DNA from: DASPXY01 sp038227745
GTDB taxonomy: Bacteria; Planctomycetota; Planctomycetia; Gemmatales; Gemmataceae
DNA: 14,641 nt
Reading direction: 5' to 3'
NCBI GenBank assembly: GCA_038227745.1
Contig: JBBRPS010000172.1
Coordinates: forward strand, 1 to 14,641
Shown here: one piece after another, positions 7,692 to 14,641 of the stretch
How the letters are laid out: each line of letters starts with the position of its first letter
Position numbering within the stretch: position 1 is the stretch's first letter
Position numbers and translations under genes: made by a program
Notes under the pieces: generated by a model
Seen by the model: only the letters and a program-made list of their open reading frames with translations
What the model was told of the DNA's origin: nothing
Database searches by the model: none

Positions 7692-7754
7692 CGTTTCCGC
7701 CCGGACATACAGTAACGCCCGTCGCGATCCCCGACCAGCCAGACTCTTACGGTT

Positions 7755-7760
7755 GAGGAG
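7755..7760 (+). promoter_or_regulatory. Ribosome binding site supporting the GTG start of nuoH
   Basis: GAGGAG lies 9 nt before the GTG at 7770. It fits the conserved NuoH N-terminus that follows and settles the start. The rest of the 78-bp scpB-nuoH gap must hold both promoters, but no clear -35/-10 pair was recognised. Confidence 0.65.
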
Positions 7761-7769
7761 CTGCTAACG

Positions 7770-8987
7770 GTGCCAGACTTCGTGCGGGCCATCCTCGAGT
7801 GGACATACTGGCCGTACCTCCTCGCCCTGATCGCCGCGGTGCTGCTGATCACCTTCATGCTGGTGTCCGCGATTTTCTCCGTGTGGCTGGAGCGCAAGGT
7901 GGCGGGCCGCATCCAGGACCGCCTCGGTCCCACGCGCGTCGGCGGCAAGTTCGGCTGGCTACAGACCCTCGCCGACGGCCTCAAGCTGCTGGTCAAGGAA
8001 GACATCATCCCCGGCTCGGCCGACCGCCTGCTGTTCCGCTTCGGCCCGTACATCGCGCTGGCCGGCTCGTTCATGGCGTTCATCGCCCTGCCGTACGGCG
8101 ACGGCGTCGTCGCTCAGAACATGAACGTGGCCGTCTTCTTCATGCTCGCGGTCATGTCCACCGAGGTGTTCGGCATCATCCTGGCCGGCTACGGCTCGGG
8201 CAGCAAGTGGTCGCTGTTCGGCGGCATGCGCGAGGCGGCGCAGATGGTGAGCTACGAGGTGCCGATGGCCCTGTGCGTCATCGTGCCGGTCATCGTCGCG
8301 GGGACGATGAACCTCAGCACCCTCGCGGTGCAGCAGAAGGGCATCTGGAACTGGCTCGTCTTCAACGACCCGTTCACCTTCTGTGCCTTCTGGACCTACT
8401 TCACCTGCGCCACCGCGAGCTGCAAGCGCGCCCCGTTCGACCTGGCCGAGGCCGAGAGCGAGCTGGTCGCCGGCTTCCACACCGAGTACAGCGGCTTCCG
8501 CTGGCTGTCGCTGTTCATGGCGGAGTACGGCAGCATGTTCGCCGTCAGCGGCATCGCGAACCTGCTGTTCCTGGGCGGTTGGAGCATCGGCATCCCGTGG
8601 GAGCTGACCGACCTGCTGGGGCCGTTTTTCGGCAACATTATCAACGTGCTGGTGTTCATGTTCAAGTCGTGGTTCCTGGTGTTCGTGATGATGTGGGTGC
8701 GCTGGACGCTGCCGCGGCTGCGCATCGACCAGGTGATGATGACCTGCCTGAAATACCTCCTGCCGATCAGCTGCGTGCTGCTGCTGGGCGTGAGCCTGTG
8801 GCGCGTGGCGGTGCCCGAGGTGATCCAGGATTACTTCAAGTTCGTGCTGCTGACCCTCAGCCTGCTATTCGTGCTGCTGATCGTCAAGCAGATCCTGACC
8901 TGGGCGCAGGCGCCGCCGTCGTCCGCGATGCCCGGCATGTGGGGGGCGAAAGGCGTGACCGGCTACCAGGGCGCGAGGCAACCATAG
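7770..8987 (+). CDS. nuoH: NADH-quinone oxidoreductase subunit H (NuoH)
   Basis: NuoH is the membrane subunit of respiratory complex I that forms much of the quinone chamber and links quinone reduction to the proton-pumping arm. The 405-residue product has about eight or nine hydrophobic helices and the family signatures: ERKVAGRIQDRLGPTRVG (residues 41-58), APFDLAEAESELVAG (221-235) followed by HTEYSGFRW, and MMWVRWTLPRLRIDQ (307-321). Typical members have 320-370 residues; the extra length is mostly a C-terminal helix (about 354-375) and a Pro/Gly-rich tail. In the loop before APFDL the sequence is TASCKR, where many NuoH proteins read AE(T/C)NR, so a usually acidic position is not acidic here. 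The gene starts the nuo run, divergent from scpB. The usual next gene, nuoI, is absent; after a 76-bp gap with a strong hairpin comes nuoJ. Confidence 0.96.
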   Translation: MPDFVRAILEWTYWPYLLALIAAVLLITFMLVSAIFSVWLERKVAGRIQDRLGPTRVGGKFGWLQTLADGLKLLVKEDIIPGSADRLLFRFGPYIALAGSFMAFIALPYGDGVVAQNMNVAVFFMLAVMSTEVFGIILAGYGSGSKWSLFGGMREAAQMVSYEVPMALCVIVPVIVAGTMNLSTLAVQQKGIWNWLVFNDPFTFCAFWTYFTCATASCKRAPFDLAEAESELVAGFHTEYSGFRWLSLFMAEYGSMFAVSGIANLLFLGGWSIGIPWELTDLLGPFFGNIINVLVFMFKSWFLVFVMMWVRWTLPRLRIDQVMMTCLKYLLPISCVLLLGVSLWRVAVPEVIQDYFKFVLLTLSLLFVLLIVKQILTWAQAPPSSAMPGMWGAKGVTGYQGARQP

Positions 8988-9001
8988 GGCTCCTCCGTCA
9001 A

Positions 9002-9031
9002 AAAGCCCACGGGTTGCAACCCGTGGGCTTT
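9002..9031 (+). terminator. 30-bp perfect palindrome between nuoH and nuoJ (copy 1 of a repeat)
   Basis: AAAGCCCACGGGTT is followed by GC and its exact reverse complement, 14 bp after the nuoH stop. The palindrome is followed by GGGAC, also present after the second copy at 12753-12780. It resembles an intrinsic terminator with A-rich left and T-rich right edges (AAAAA before, CTTT after), but lies inside a gene run that would normally be one operon. It may partially end transcription, protect mRNA ends, or be a dispersed repeat. Confidence 0.6.
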
Positions 9032-9063
9032 GGGACTTCCCTGACTCCTGACCGTTAAATCCC

Positions 9064-9777
9064 ATGGAAGACATTCGGCCTTTCCTGTTCTGGACGACCG
9101 CCGCGCTGACGGGCGGGTGCGCCATCGCCGTGTTGGTGTCGCAGAACATCGTCCGCAGTGCCACTTGGCTGCTGTTCACGCTCGGCGGCACGTCGGGCCT
9201 GTTCTTTCTCCTCGGCGCCGACTTCGTCGGGGCGACGCAGCTGCTCGTCTACGTCGGCGGCACGCTGGTGCTGGTAATCTTCGGCGTCATGCTCACGGCG
9301 CAGGGGCCGTTCATCACGATGAAGACCAGCGCCGCCGAGTGGGCCATCTCCGGCCTGGTCGGCCTGATGCTGTTCGGCGTTCTCGTCGTCGCCACGCAGA
9401 CCGCCAGCAGGAGAGGCTTCAACCCCACCAGGGAGGTCCGTGACTACGCCCCGAAGCAGGTCCTCGCCGCGGACGTCGCGAAGGAAGCGGAGAAGCGAGC
9501 CAAGAAGACGGAACCCGGGCTTACCGAGGACCAGCTTCGCGCCGTGAGGCAGCACGCGATCACCGCGCAGTCGCAGTACACCGATGTGATCGGCCTGAGC
9601 TTCCTCGGCATCGGCGTCGGCCCGGCGCACACGGAGCGCGACAGCCAGGGCCGCGAGCGCGTCGCGCGGACGCATTATTTCCTGCCCTTCATGATCGTCT
9701 CGGTCCACCTTCTGGTCGTACTGATCGGCGCCGCCTACCTCGCCCGCGCTAAGCGCCGCAGGAGAGCCGCTGCATGA
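9064..9777 (+). CDS. nuoJ: NADH-quinone oxidoreductase subunit J (NuoJ)
   Basis: NuoJ is a small membrane subunit of complex I in the helix bundle that relays conformational change between the quinone site and the pumps. The 237-residue product has the hallmark third helix FVGATQLLVYVGGTLVLVIF (residues 54-73) and the final helix FMIVSVHLLVVLIGAAYLA. Usual length is about 165-200 residues. The extra residues sit between the fourth and fifth helices: roughly 111-172 are charged and helix-prone (AADVAKEAEKRAKK and neighbours), and 186-203 form a second polar insert before YFLPFM. An in-frame TGA at 9049-9051 makes the ATG at 9064 the only reasonable start, yet no Shine-Dalgarno sequence is visible before it. 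The stop overlaps the nuoK start (ATGA), indicating translational coupling. Confidence 0.94.
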   Translation: MEDIRPFLFWTTAALTGGCAIAVLVSQNIVRSATWLLFTLGGTSGLFFLLGADFVGATQLLVYVGGTLVLVIFGVMLTAQGPFITMKTSAAEWAISGLVGLMLFGVLVVATQTASRRGFNPTREVRDYAPKQVLAADVAKEAEKRAKKTEPGLTEDQLRAVRQHAITAQSQYTDVIGLSFLGIGVGPAHTERDSQGRERVARTHYFLPFMIVSVHLLVVLIGAAYLARAKRRRRAAA

Positions 9778-10088
9778 ACGAAGTCGCTCTGGAGCATTAC
9801 CTCCTCATCGGGGCCTTGCTGTTCGTGTGCGGCGCCTTGTGCATGGCGACGAAGCGCAACGCCATCGGCATCTTGATCGGCGTCGAGCTGGTGCTGAACG
9901 GGGCGAACATCAACTTCGTCGCCTTCGCGCACTACAACCCCGCCTTCGAGATCGAGGGCATGGTCTTCGCGCTGTTCGTGATCGTGCTGGCCGCGGCAGA
10001 GGCCGCCATTGCCCTGGCCATCGTGCTCAACTTCTACAACAACCACATGACCGTGGACGTTGACACCGCCGAGGAACTGAAAGGATAG
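9774..10088 (+). CDS. nuoK: NADH-quinone oxidoreductase subunit K (NuoK)
   Basis: NuoK is a three-helix, MrpC-like subunit of the complex I membrane arm that carries two buried glutamates on the proton path. The 104-residue product has the normal family length. Both glutamates are present: E38 in GILIGVELVLNGANINF and E76 in VIVLAAAEAAIALAIVL. The start overlaps the nuoJ stop by 4 bp and has AGGAG 9 nt upstream, within nuoJ. The next gene, nuoL, begins 5 bp after the stop, so nuoJKL form a tightly packed unit. Confidence 0.97.
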   Translation: MNEVALEHYLLIGALLFVCGALCMATKRNAIGILIGVELVLNGANINFVAFAHYNPAFEIEGMVFALFVIVLAAAEAAIALAIVLNFYNNHMTVDVDTAEELKG

Positions 10089-10093
10089 TCGTC

Positions 10094-12742
10094 ATGCCCG
10101 AGTTCCTCGAACAGCACCCCGGACTGATCTACGTCCTCGCCACCCTTCTGCCGCTGGCGTCGTTCCTGTTCCTCCTCATCCTGGGAGGGGTGCGGAACTT
10201 TCTCCGCCGCTCGCCGGAAGGCAGCGCCGGCGCGAACGTGTTCCGCCTCCTCGGCGGCGCATCGCCCGGGAGGGGGGCGGCCTACGTCGCCACCGCCGCC
10301 ATCGCGCTGGCCTTCGTGTGCAGCCTCCTCGGTTTCATCTGGTACACCGGCGACGCCCACCACGTCGAGGAGGAAAGCCGCGCCCTCCGCGAGAAGCTGG
10401 CGAAGTTGACGCACGAAATGGACCACGCCGACGAGGAAAAGGAGCAGGTCGCGCTCGGGAAGGAGATCAAGGCGGTCAAGGAGGAACTGGGCCACGTCGA
10501 GGGCCGCTGGGAGGGCCGCGTCACCTGGGCGGCGGTCCACCCGGCGCACGCCACCGACCCCGGACAGGGCACCGCCCTCAAGGTCGGCTACCGCATCGAC
10601 AACTTGTCGGCGATCATGTTCCTGATGGTGACGTTTATCGCCACCCTCATCCACATCTTCTCGATGGGCTACATGGCGGACGAACTGGAGCCGGTCGTCA
10701 CCGACCACGACGTCCACACGGCGCACGGCCACCTGCACCGCCGCGGCCGCTTCGGCCGGTTCTTCCTGTTCCTGTCGCTGTTCTGTTTCTCGATGCTGAA
10801 CCTGATCCTCGCGGACAACCTGTTCCAGGTGTTCGTGAGCTGGGAACTGGTCGGCGTCTGCTCGTTCCTGCTGGTCGGCTTCTACTACGAGCGGCAGAGC
10901 GCATCGAACGCGGCGAACAAGGCGTTCATCGTCAACCGCGTCGGCGACGTCGGCTTTATCATCGGCCTGCTGGTCCTGTGGACCTACGTCGGCAGCTTCA
11001 ACTTCCAGGACATCTTCTCCCGCGTCCGCAGCCCCGAGCGCGCCTTCTCGACAGCGAAGGGCGAGCACGGCAAGCGCGTCACGCTGGAGTACGCCCACCA
11101 GATCGTCACGGCCGAGGTGGAGTCCGAATGGGGAGTGCCGCGGCGGCTGCTTGTCCTGCCGCCGGGCAGCTCGAAGGACCTGAGCACCCGCGCCGTGCTG
11201 TTCCCGCGCGACCAGGGTGACAGCCATTTCGCCGGCCTCGGCCCCAGGGGGAAAACGGCCCTCCGCTATGTCGAGAGTCCGAAGCCGGAGGAGTACGGCT
11301 CGATGCCGTACTGGCTGCTGGTGGTCGCGGGCCTGGGCATTTTCCTCGGCTGCGTCGGCAAGTCGGCGCAGTTCCCGCTGCACGTCTGGCTCCCCGACGC
11401 GATGGAAGGCCCCACGCCCGTCAGCGCCCTCATCCACGCCGCCACGATGGTGGCCGCCGGCGTCTACCTCGTCGGTCGCTGTTACCCTCTCTTCACGGCG
11501 GAAGTGCTGCTGGTGATCGCCTACACGGGGGCCATCACGCTGTTCGTGGCGGCGAGCATCGCCGTGGTGATGACGGACATCAAGAAGGTGCTGGCCTACT
11601 CGACCGTCAGCCAGCTCGGTTACATGATGCTCGCCCTGGGCATCGGCGGCTGGGTCGCCGGCCTGTTCCACCTCGTCACGCACGCCTTCTTCAAGGCCCT
11701 CCTCTTCCTGGGCTCCGGCAGTGTCATTTACGGCTGCCACCACCAGCAAGAAATGACGAAGATGGGCGGCCTGTTCCCGAAGATGAAGATCACCGCCCTG
11801 ACCATGCTCGCCGGCTGCCTGGCGATCGCCGGCACGCCGCTGTTCAGCGGTTGGTACAGCAAGGACGCCATCCTCGCCCAGGCGTTCGGCTTCGGCGTGG
11901 TGTACCAGCACCACTTCCTGCTGTTCGCCCTGCCGCTGATCTCGGCCGGCATCACCGCGTTCTACATGTTCCGCATGTGGTTCATGACGTTCGCCGGCAA
12001 GCCGCGCGACCACCACGTCTACGACAACGCCCACGAGTCGCCGTGGCTCATGACGGTTCCGCTGATCGTCCTGGCGTTCTTCAGCGTCGTGGTCGCCTGG
12101 GGCTGGCCGGTCTGGGATCCCGAGGCGAGTGCGCTGGAACAGCAGATCCACCACGCCATGCCGGCATCGGTGATCGCCGACTTCGGCGGCGTGCCGGGGG
12201 TGGATTTCTGGGGCGGCCCGGCGTTCGCCAACCCCGAGGAAAGCGTGCGCGGCCAGGCGCACCACTACCACATGCTCGCCGGCAACCTGGCGCTCGGCGT
12301 GGCAGCCATTGGTTTCCTGTTCGCCCTGCTGATCTACTATTACCGCGTGCTCGACCCCGCCGAGGCCCGGGAGCAATTCCCGTGGATCTACGCCTTCCTG
12401 CGCAGCAAGTGGTACTTCGACGAGATCTACAGCGTGCTGCTGGTGCGGCCGGCGCTCACCGTCGCCGGCTGGTGCCGGGCGTTCGACGCCAACGTGATCG
12501 ACGGAGTGGTGCATACGACGGCGCGGGCGACGGTGAATACGGCGCGCGGCAGCGGCCGCTTCGACCTGTGGATCGTCGATGGTCTCGTGAACGTGATGGC
12601 GCGGGCGTTCTGGGCGTTCGGCTCGTGGCTGCGCGGCCTGCAGACGGGCTATATCCGCAGTTACGTCGTCTTCCTCGTCGTGGCCGCCGTCGGCATCTGG
12701 GTGATCCTGTCGGCCCTGCTCGGGCCGGCGGTGCCGAAATAA
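10094..12742 (+). CDS. nuoL: NADH-quinone oxidoreductase subunit L (NuoL), enlarged
   Basis: NuoL is the distal antiporter-like proton pump of complex I and carries the long lateral helix that braces the membrane arm. The 882-residue product is much longer than the usual 610-700. Conserved pump residues are present: E251 in FVSWELVGVCS, K423 in VGKSAQFPLHVWLPDA, H448 in ALIHAATMV, H526/H530 and K534 in FHLVTHAFFKALLFLG, and K590 in GWYSKDAIL. The C-terminus has the KWYFDEIY segment, the lateral-helix region (about 795-850) and a last membrane helix (about 855-877). Extra material lies at about 88-150 (charged, coiled-coil-like, containing EEESRALREKLAKLTHEM), in a His-rich loop (201-217), and at about 302-402 (polar). 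AAAGGA lies 8 nt before the ATG. A hairpin follows the stop by 10 bp. All essential motifs are intact, so the protein should be functional. Confidence 0.96.
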   Translation: MPEFLEQHPGLIYVLATLLPLASFLFLLILGGVRNFLRRSPEGSAGANVFRLLGGASPGRGAAYVATAAIALAFVCSLLGFIWYTGDAHHVEEESRALREKLAKLTHEMDHADEEKEQVALGKEIKAVKEELGHVEGRWEGRVTWAAVHPAHATDPGQGTALKVGYRIDNLSAIMFLMVTFIATLIHIFSMGYMADELEPVVTDHDVHTAHGHLHRRGRFGRFFLFLSLFCFSMLNLILADNLFQVFVSWELVGVCSFLLVGFYYERQSASNAANKAFIVNRVGDVGFIIGLLVLWTYVGSFNFQDIFSRVRSPERAFSTAKGEHGKRVTLEYAHQIVTAEVESEWGVPRRLLVLPPGSSKDLSTRAVLFPRDQGDSHFAGLGPRGKTALRYVESPKPEEYGSMPYWLLVVAGLGIFLGCVGKSAQFPLHVWLPDAMEGPTPVSALIHAATMVAAGVYLVGRCYPLFTAEVLLVIAYTGAITLFVAASIAVVMTDIKKVLAYSTVSQLGYMMLALGIGGWVAGLFHLVTHAFFKALLFLGSGSVIYGCHHQQEMTKMGGLFPKMKITALTMLAGCLAIAGTPLFSGWYSKDAILAQAFGFGVVYQHHFLLFALPLISAGITAFYMFRMWFMTFAGKPRDHHVYDNAHESPWLMTVPLIVLAFFSVVVAWGWPVWDPEASALEQQIHHAMPASVIADFGGVPGVDFWGGPAFANPEESVRGQAHHYHMLAGNLALGVAAIGFLFALLIYYYRVLDPAEAREQFPWIYAFLRSKWYFDEIYSVLLVRPALTVAGWCRAFDANVIDGVVHTTARATVNTARGSGRFDLWIVDGLVNVMARAFWAFGSWLRGLQTGYIRSYVVFLVVAAVGIWVILSALLGPAVPK

Positions 12743-12752
12743 CCGGGCAGTC

Positions 12753-12780
12753 AAGCCCACGGGTTGCTACCCGTGGGCTT
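12753..12780 (+). terminator. Hairpin between nuoL and nuoM (copy 2 of the repeat)
   Basis: AAGCCCACGGGT and ACCCGTGGGCTT form a perfect 12-bp stem around TGCT, 10 bp after the nuoL stop. The stem is followed by TTGGGAC, so four Ts end the hairpin. Stem sequence and the downstream GGGAC match the copy after nuoH; the central bases differ (TGCT against TGCA). The same functional options apply: terminator, processing or stability element, or dispersed repeat. Confidence 0.6.
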
Positions 12781-12806
12781 TTGGGACCTAGCGCGAGTGA
12801 CCCTCC

Positions 12807-14641
12807 ATGCCTGAAACCGATCTGCTGTGGATGTCGGCGGTGATCTTCCTGCCCAGCGTGTTCGCGCTGGTGCTGCTGTTCTTCCCGCGCGGCAGCGACG
12901 AGTACATGAAGTGGTGGGCGCTCCTCGGCACGGTGGCCACGCTGGTCGTCAGCCTGGTCCTGACCATCGACTTCTACGGCGTGCAGGAAGAGCACCGCGC
13001 CAACCCCGAGGCCTCCACCCTTGCCCGCCGCGCCGAGGCGGACGCCGCCCAAAACGCGAAGGCGAACCCGAACGAGTTCAAGGATCTCGTCGCGCGCTAT
13101 CCGTGGATCGGCCGCTTCAACATCGACTACTACCTCGGCATCGACGGCATCAGCATGCCGCTGATCCTGCTGACCACGGTCATCACCCTCCTGGCGATGA
13201 TCGCGAGCTGGAACATCGAGCGGCACGTGCGCGGTTACTGCGCGCTGTTCCTGCTGCTCGAGACCGGCATGATCGGCACCTTCCTGGCGCTCGACTTCTT
13301 CCTGTTTTACATCTTCTGGGAAGTGATGCTGCTGCCGATGTACTTCCTCATCGGCGTCTGGGGCGGGCCGCGCCGCGAGTACGCCGCCATCAAGTTCTTC
13401 CTCTACACCCTGTTCGGCAGCGTCTTGATCCTGATCGCCCTGCTCGCCTTCTATTTCACGAACATCCGCGACTTCGTCGACCCGCGTTTCGTCGAAACGC
13501 AGGCGAAGGTACTCGCCCACCGCGAGAAGATTTCGGTTCCGGCCGCTTTGAACAAGGTCGAGGTCAACTCGTTCGACCTGCTCGCCCTGCAGAAGGCCGG
13601 GCGCGCCGCCCGGCAGTACCTCAAGGAACTCAGCGAGGCGCGGCGGAAGGCGGCCGTTGACGGCAAGACAGTTGACGAGCAGGCGGTCCGGGAAAAGATC
13701 GCCCGCCAGGTGCTGCTGGAGAACCAGATACTGCTGCTGCCGGACAAGGACCGCGACAAATTCCGCCAGGGGACGCACGAGAAGCAGACCGAGCTGCGCA
13801 AGGAACTGGAGAAGCAGGTCACGCCGCAGGCCGTCGCCGCCGCGGCCGACCGCCTCGACCAGGGCTTCTTCTCGCCGACGTTCCAGTACATCATGTTCAT
13901 CCTGCTGTTCGTCGGCTTCGCCATCAAGGTGCCGGTGTTCCCGTTCCACACCTGGCTGCCCGACGCCCACGTCGAGGCGCCGACGCCGATCAGCATGATC
14001 CTGGCCGGCGTGCTGCTGAAGCTCGGCGGCTACGGCATCCTGCGCATCGCCTACCCGATCTGCCCGTGGGCGGCCGAGGTGCTCGCCTGGCCGATCTGCA
14101 TTTTCGCGATGATCAACATCGTCTATGGCGCCTTTGCGGCGATGGCCCAGACGGACTTCAAGAAGCTGGTGGCGTACAGCTCGATCAGCCACATGGGCTA
14201 CGTGATCCTGGGTATCGCGGTATGGACGACGTCGGACCGGGCGCAGTACTGGCAGTGGGGCGTCAACGGGGCGATGTTCCAGATGATCGCGCACGGCATC
14301 ACGTCAGCCGGCATGTTCTTCCTGGTCGGCGTGATCTACGACCGGGCGCACCACCGCAACCTGAACAATTTCCGCGGCCTGTACGAGCCGATGCCGCTGT
14401 ACGGCGGCATCAGCGCGATCGTGTTCTTCGCGGCGATGGGGCTGCCAGGGATGTGCGGCTTCGTCGGCGAGTTCATGGTGATCCTGTCGGCGTGGAACTT
14501 CACGCCGGAGTCGTTCCCGCTGGCCGGCCGCGTGCTGGCGATCCTGGCGGCGCTGACGGTCGTGCTGACGGCGGCGTACATCCTGTGGACGCTGCAGCGC
14601 GTCTACTTCGGCACCAACGCGGCGTACAAGGACTACCCGGA
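12807..14641 (+). CDS. nuoM: NADH-quinone oxidoreductase subunit M (NuoM), 3' end outside window
   Basis: The frame opens with the ATG at 12807 (MPETDLLWMSAVIFLP) and stays open to the right edge, giving 611 residues so far. NuoM is the central antiporter-like proton pump of complex I. Key residues are E172 in FYIFWEVMLLPMYFLIG, K374 in FAIKVPVFPFHTWLPDAHVE, K405 in GVLLKLGGYG, H496 in MIAHGITSAGMF and E555 in GFVGEFMVIL. E. coli NuoM is 509 residues, so the protein is already longer although incomplete. Extra polar material lies at about 60-98, before YYLGIDGIS, and at about 222-352, a charged helix-rich stretch of some 130 residues before the conserved Lys helix. No Shine-Dalgarno sequence is visible before the ATG. 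The gene follows nuoL by 64 bp with a hairpin between; nuoN is expected beyond the edge. Confidence 0.95.
   Translation, partial: MPETDLLWMSAVIFLPSVFALVLLFFPRGSDEYMKWWALLGTVATLVVSLVLTIDFYGVQEEHRANPEASTLARRAEADAAQNAKANPNEFKDLVARYPWIGRFNIDYYLGIDGISMPLILLTTVITLLAMIASWNIERHVRGYCALFLLLETGMIGTFLALDFFLFYIFWEVMLLPMYFLIGVWGGPRREYAAIKFFLYTLFGSVLILIALLAFYFTNIRDFVDPRFVETQAKVLAHREKISVPAALNKVEVNSFDLLALQKAGRAARQYLKELSEARRKAAVDGKTVDEQAVREKIARQVLLENQILLLPDKDRDKFRQGTHEKQTELRKELEKQVTPQAVAAAADRLDQGFFSPTFQYIMFILLFVGFAIKVPVFPFHTWLPDAHVEAPTPISMILAGVLLKLGGYGILRIAYPICPWAAEVLAWPICIFAMINIVYGAFAAMAQTDFKKLVAYSSISHMGYVILGIAVWTTSDRAQYWQWGVNGAMFQMIAHGITSAGMFFLVGVIYDRAHHRNLNNFRGLYEPMPLYGGISAIVFFAAMGLPGMCGFVGEFMVILSAWNFTPESFPLAGRVLAILAALTVVLTAAYILWTLQRVYFGTNAAYKDYP

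Noticed and set aside
8988..9063. Hidden or degraded nuoI between nuoH and nuoJ
   Set aside because: The gap is only 76 bp, mostly hairpin, and contains no CxxCxxC-type coding.
10034..12760. 908-residue open frame on the minus strand opposite nuoL
   Set aside because: It is exactly antisense to nuoL, consists of low-complexity Arg/Glu/His/Ala text, and has no domain. Long antisense frames are expected in GC-rich genes.
9002..12780. Insertion-sequence ends flanking nuoJKL as a transposable unit
   Set aside because: The two palindromes are short, have no target duplications that I can see, and enclose only complex I genes without a transposase.
12456..14294. 612-residue minus-strand frame opposite nuoL/nuoM
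   Set aside because: It spans two genes and their hairpin in antisense and shows no family features, while nuoM on the plus strand has all conserved motifs.

Overview
The window comes from a GC-rich bacterium and looks like a planctomycete, most likely of the Gemmataceae type. That assignment is inferred from gene content. The signs are a large WD40-repeat protein with the 'VAFSPDGKxLA...VRLWDxATGKE' style abundant in that lineage, an exported DUF4214 protein with the N-terminal 'LRLEELEARDVPA' motif, a small Cys-rich secreted protein, and complex I subunits with long soluble inserts. No rRNA, tRNA, CRISPR array, insertion sequence or phage gene was seen.

Layout. Bases 3-2414 (+) hold the 3' part of a WD40 protein that enters from the left edge. 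It has 14 recognisable repeats, enough for two seven-bladed propellers, and an alpha-helical HEAT-like tail. It converges on three minus-strand genes for envelope or exported proteins: a Cys-rich secreted protein (3034-2516), an OprP/OprO-type outer-membrane porin (5000-3183) and a DUF4214 protein with a tandem PGATPxITT tail (6750-5437). Hairpins sit at the gene ends, including a striking nested 25-bp perfect inverted repeat that almost touches the DUF4214 stop codon. A fourth minus-strand gene, scpB (7691-6909), encodes the kleisin-associated subunit of the SMC chromosome-condensation complex.

Divergent from scpB, with only 78 bp between them, a respiratory complex I gene run starts: nuoH (7770-8987), nuoJ (9064-9777), nuoK (9774-10088), nuoL (10094-12742) and nuoM (12807 to the right edge, incomplete). 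These are the proton-pumping membrane-arm subunits. They are ordered as in the classical nuo operon, except that nuoI is missing between nuoH and nuoJ and nothing of nuoA-G lies upstream. nuoJ-K overlap by 4 bp and nuoK-L are 5 bp apart, so J, K and L are almost certainly co-transcribed. The nuoH/J and nuoL/M junctions each carry a copy of the same strong hairpin (AAGCCCACGGGT...ACCCGTGGGCTT). nuoJ and nuoM, just after those hairpins, lack an obvious Shine-Dalgarno sequence.

The most interesting material is in complex I. NuoL (882 aa) is far longer than usual and the part of NuoM visible here (611 aa) already exceeds a typical full-length NuoM. Both have charged, helix-prone inserts at what look like equivalent places in the two paralogues. 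NuoJ also carries a charged insert. The catalytic Glu/Lys/His residues of the pumps are kept, so these look like working subunits with added soluble structure. I did not find a clearly new defence or mobile system in the window.
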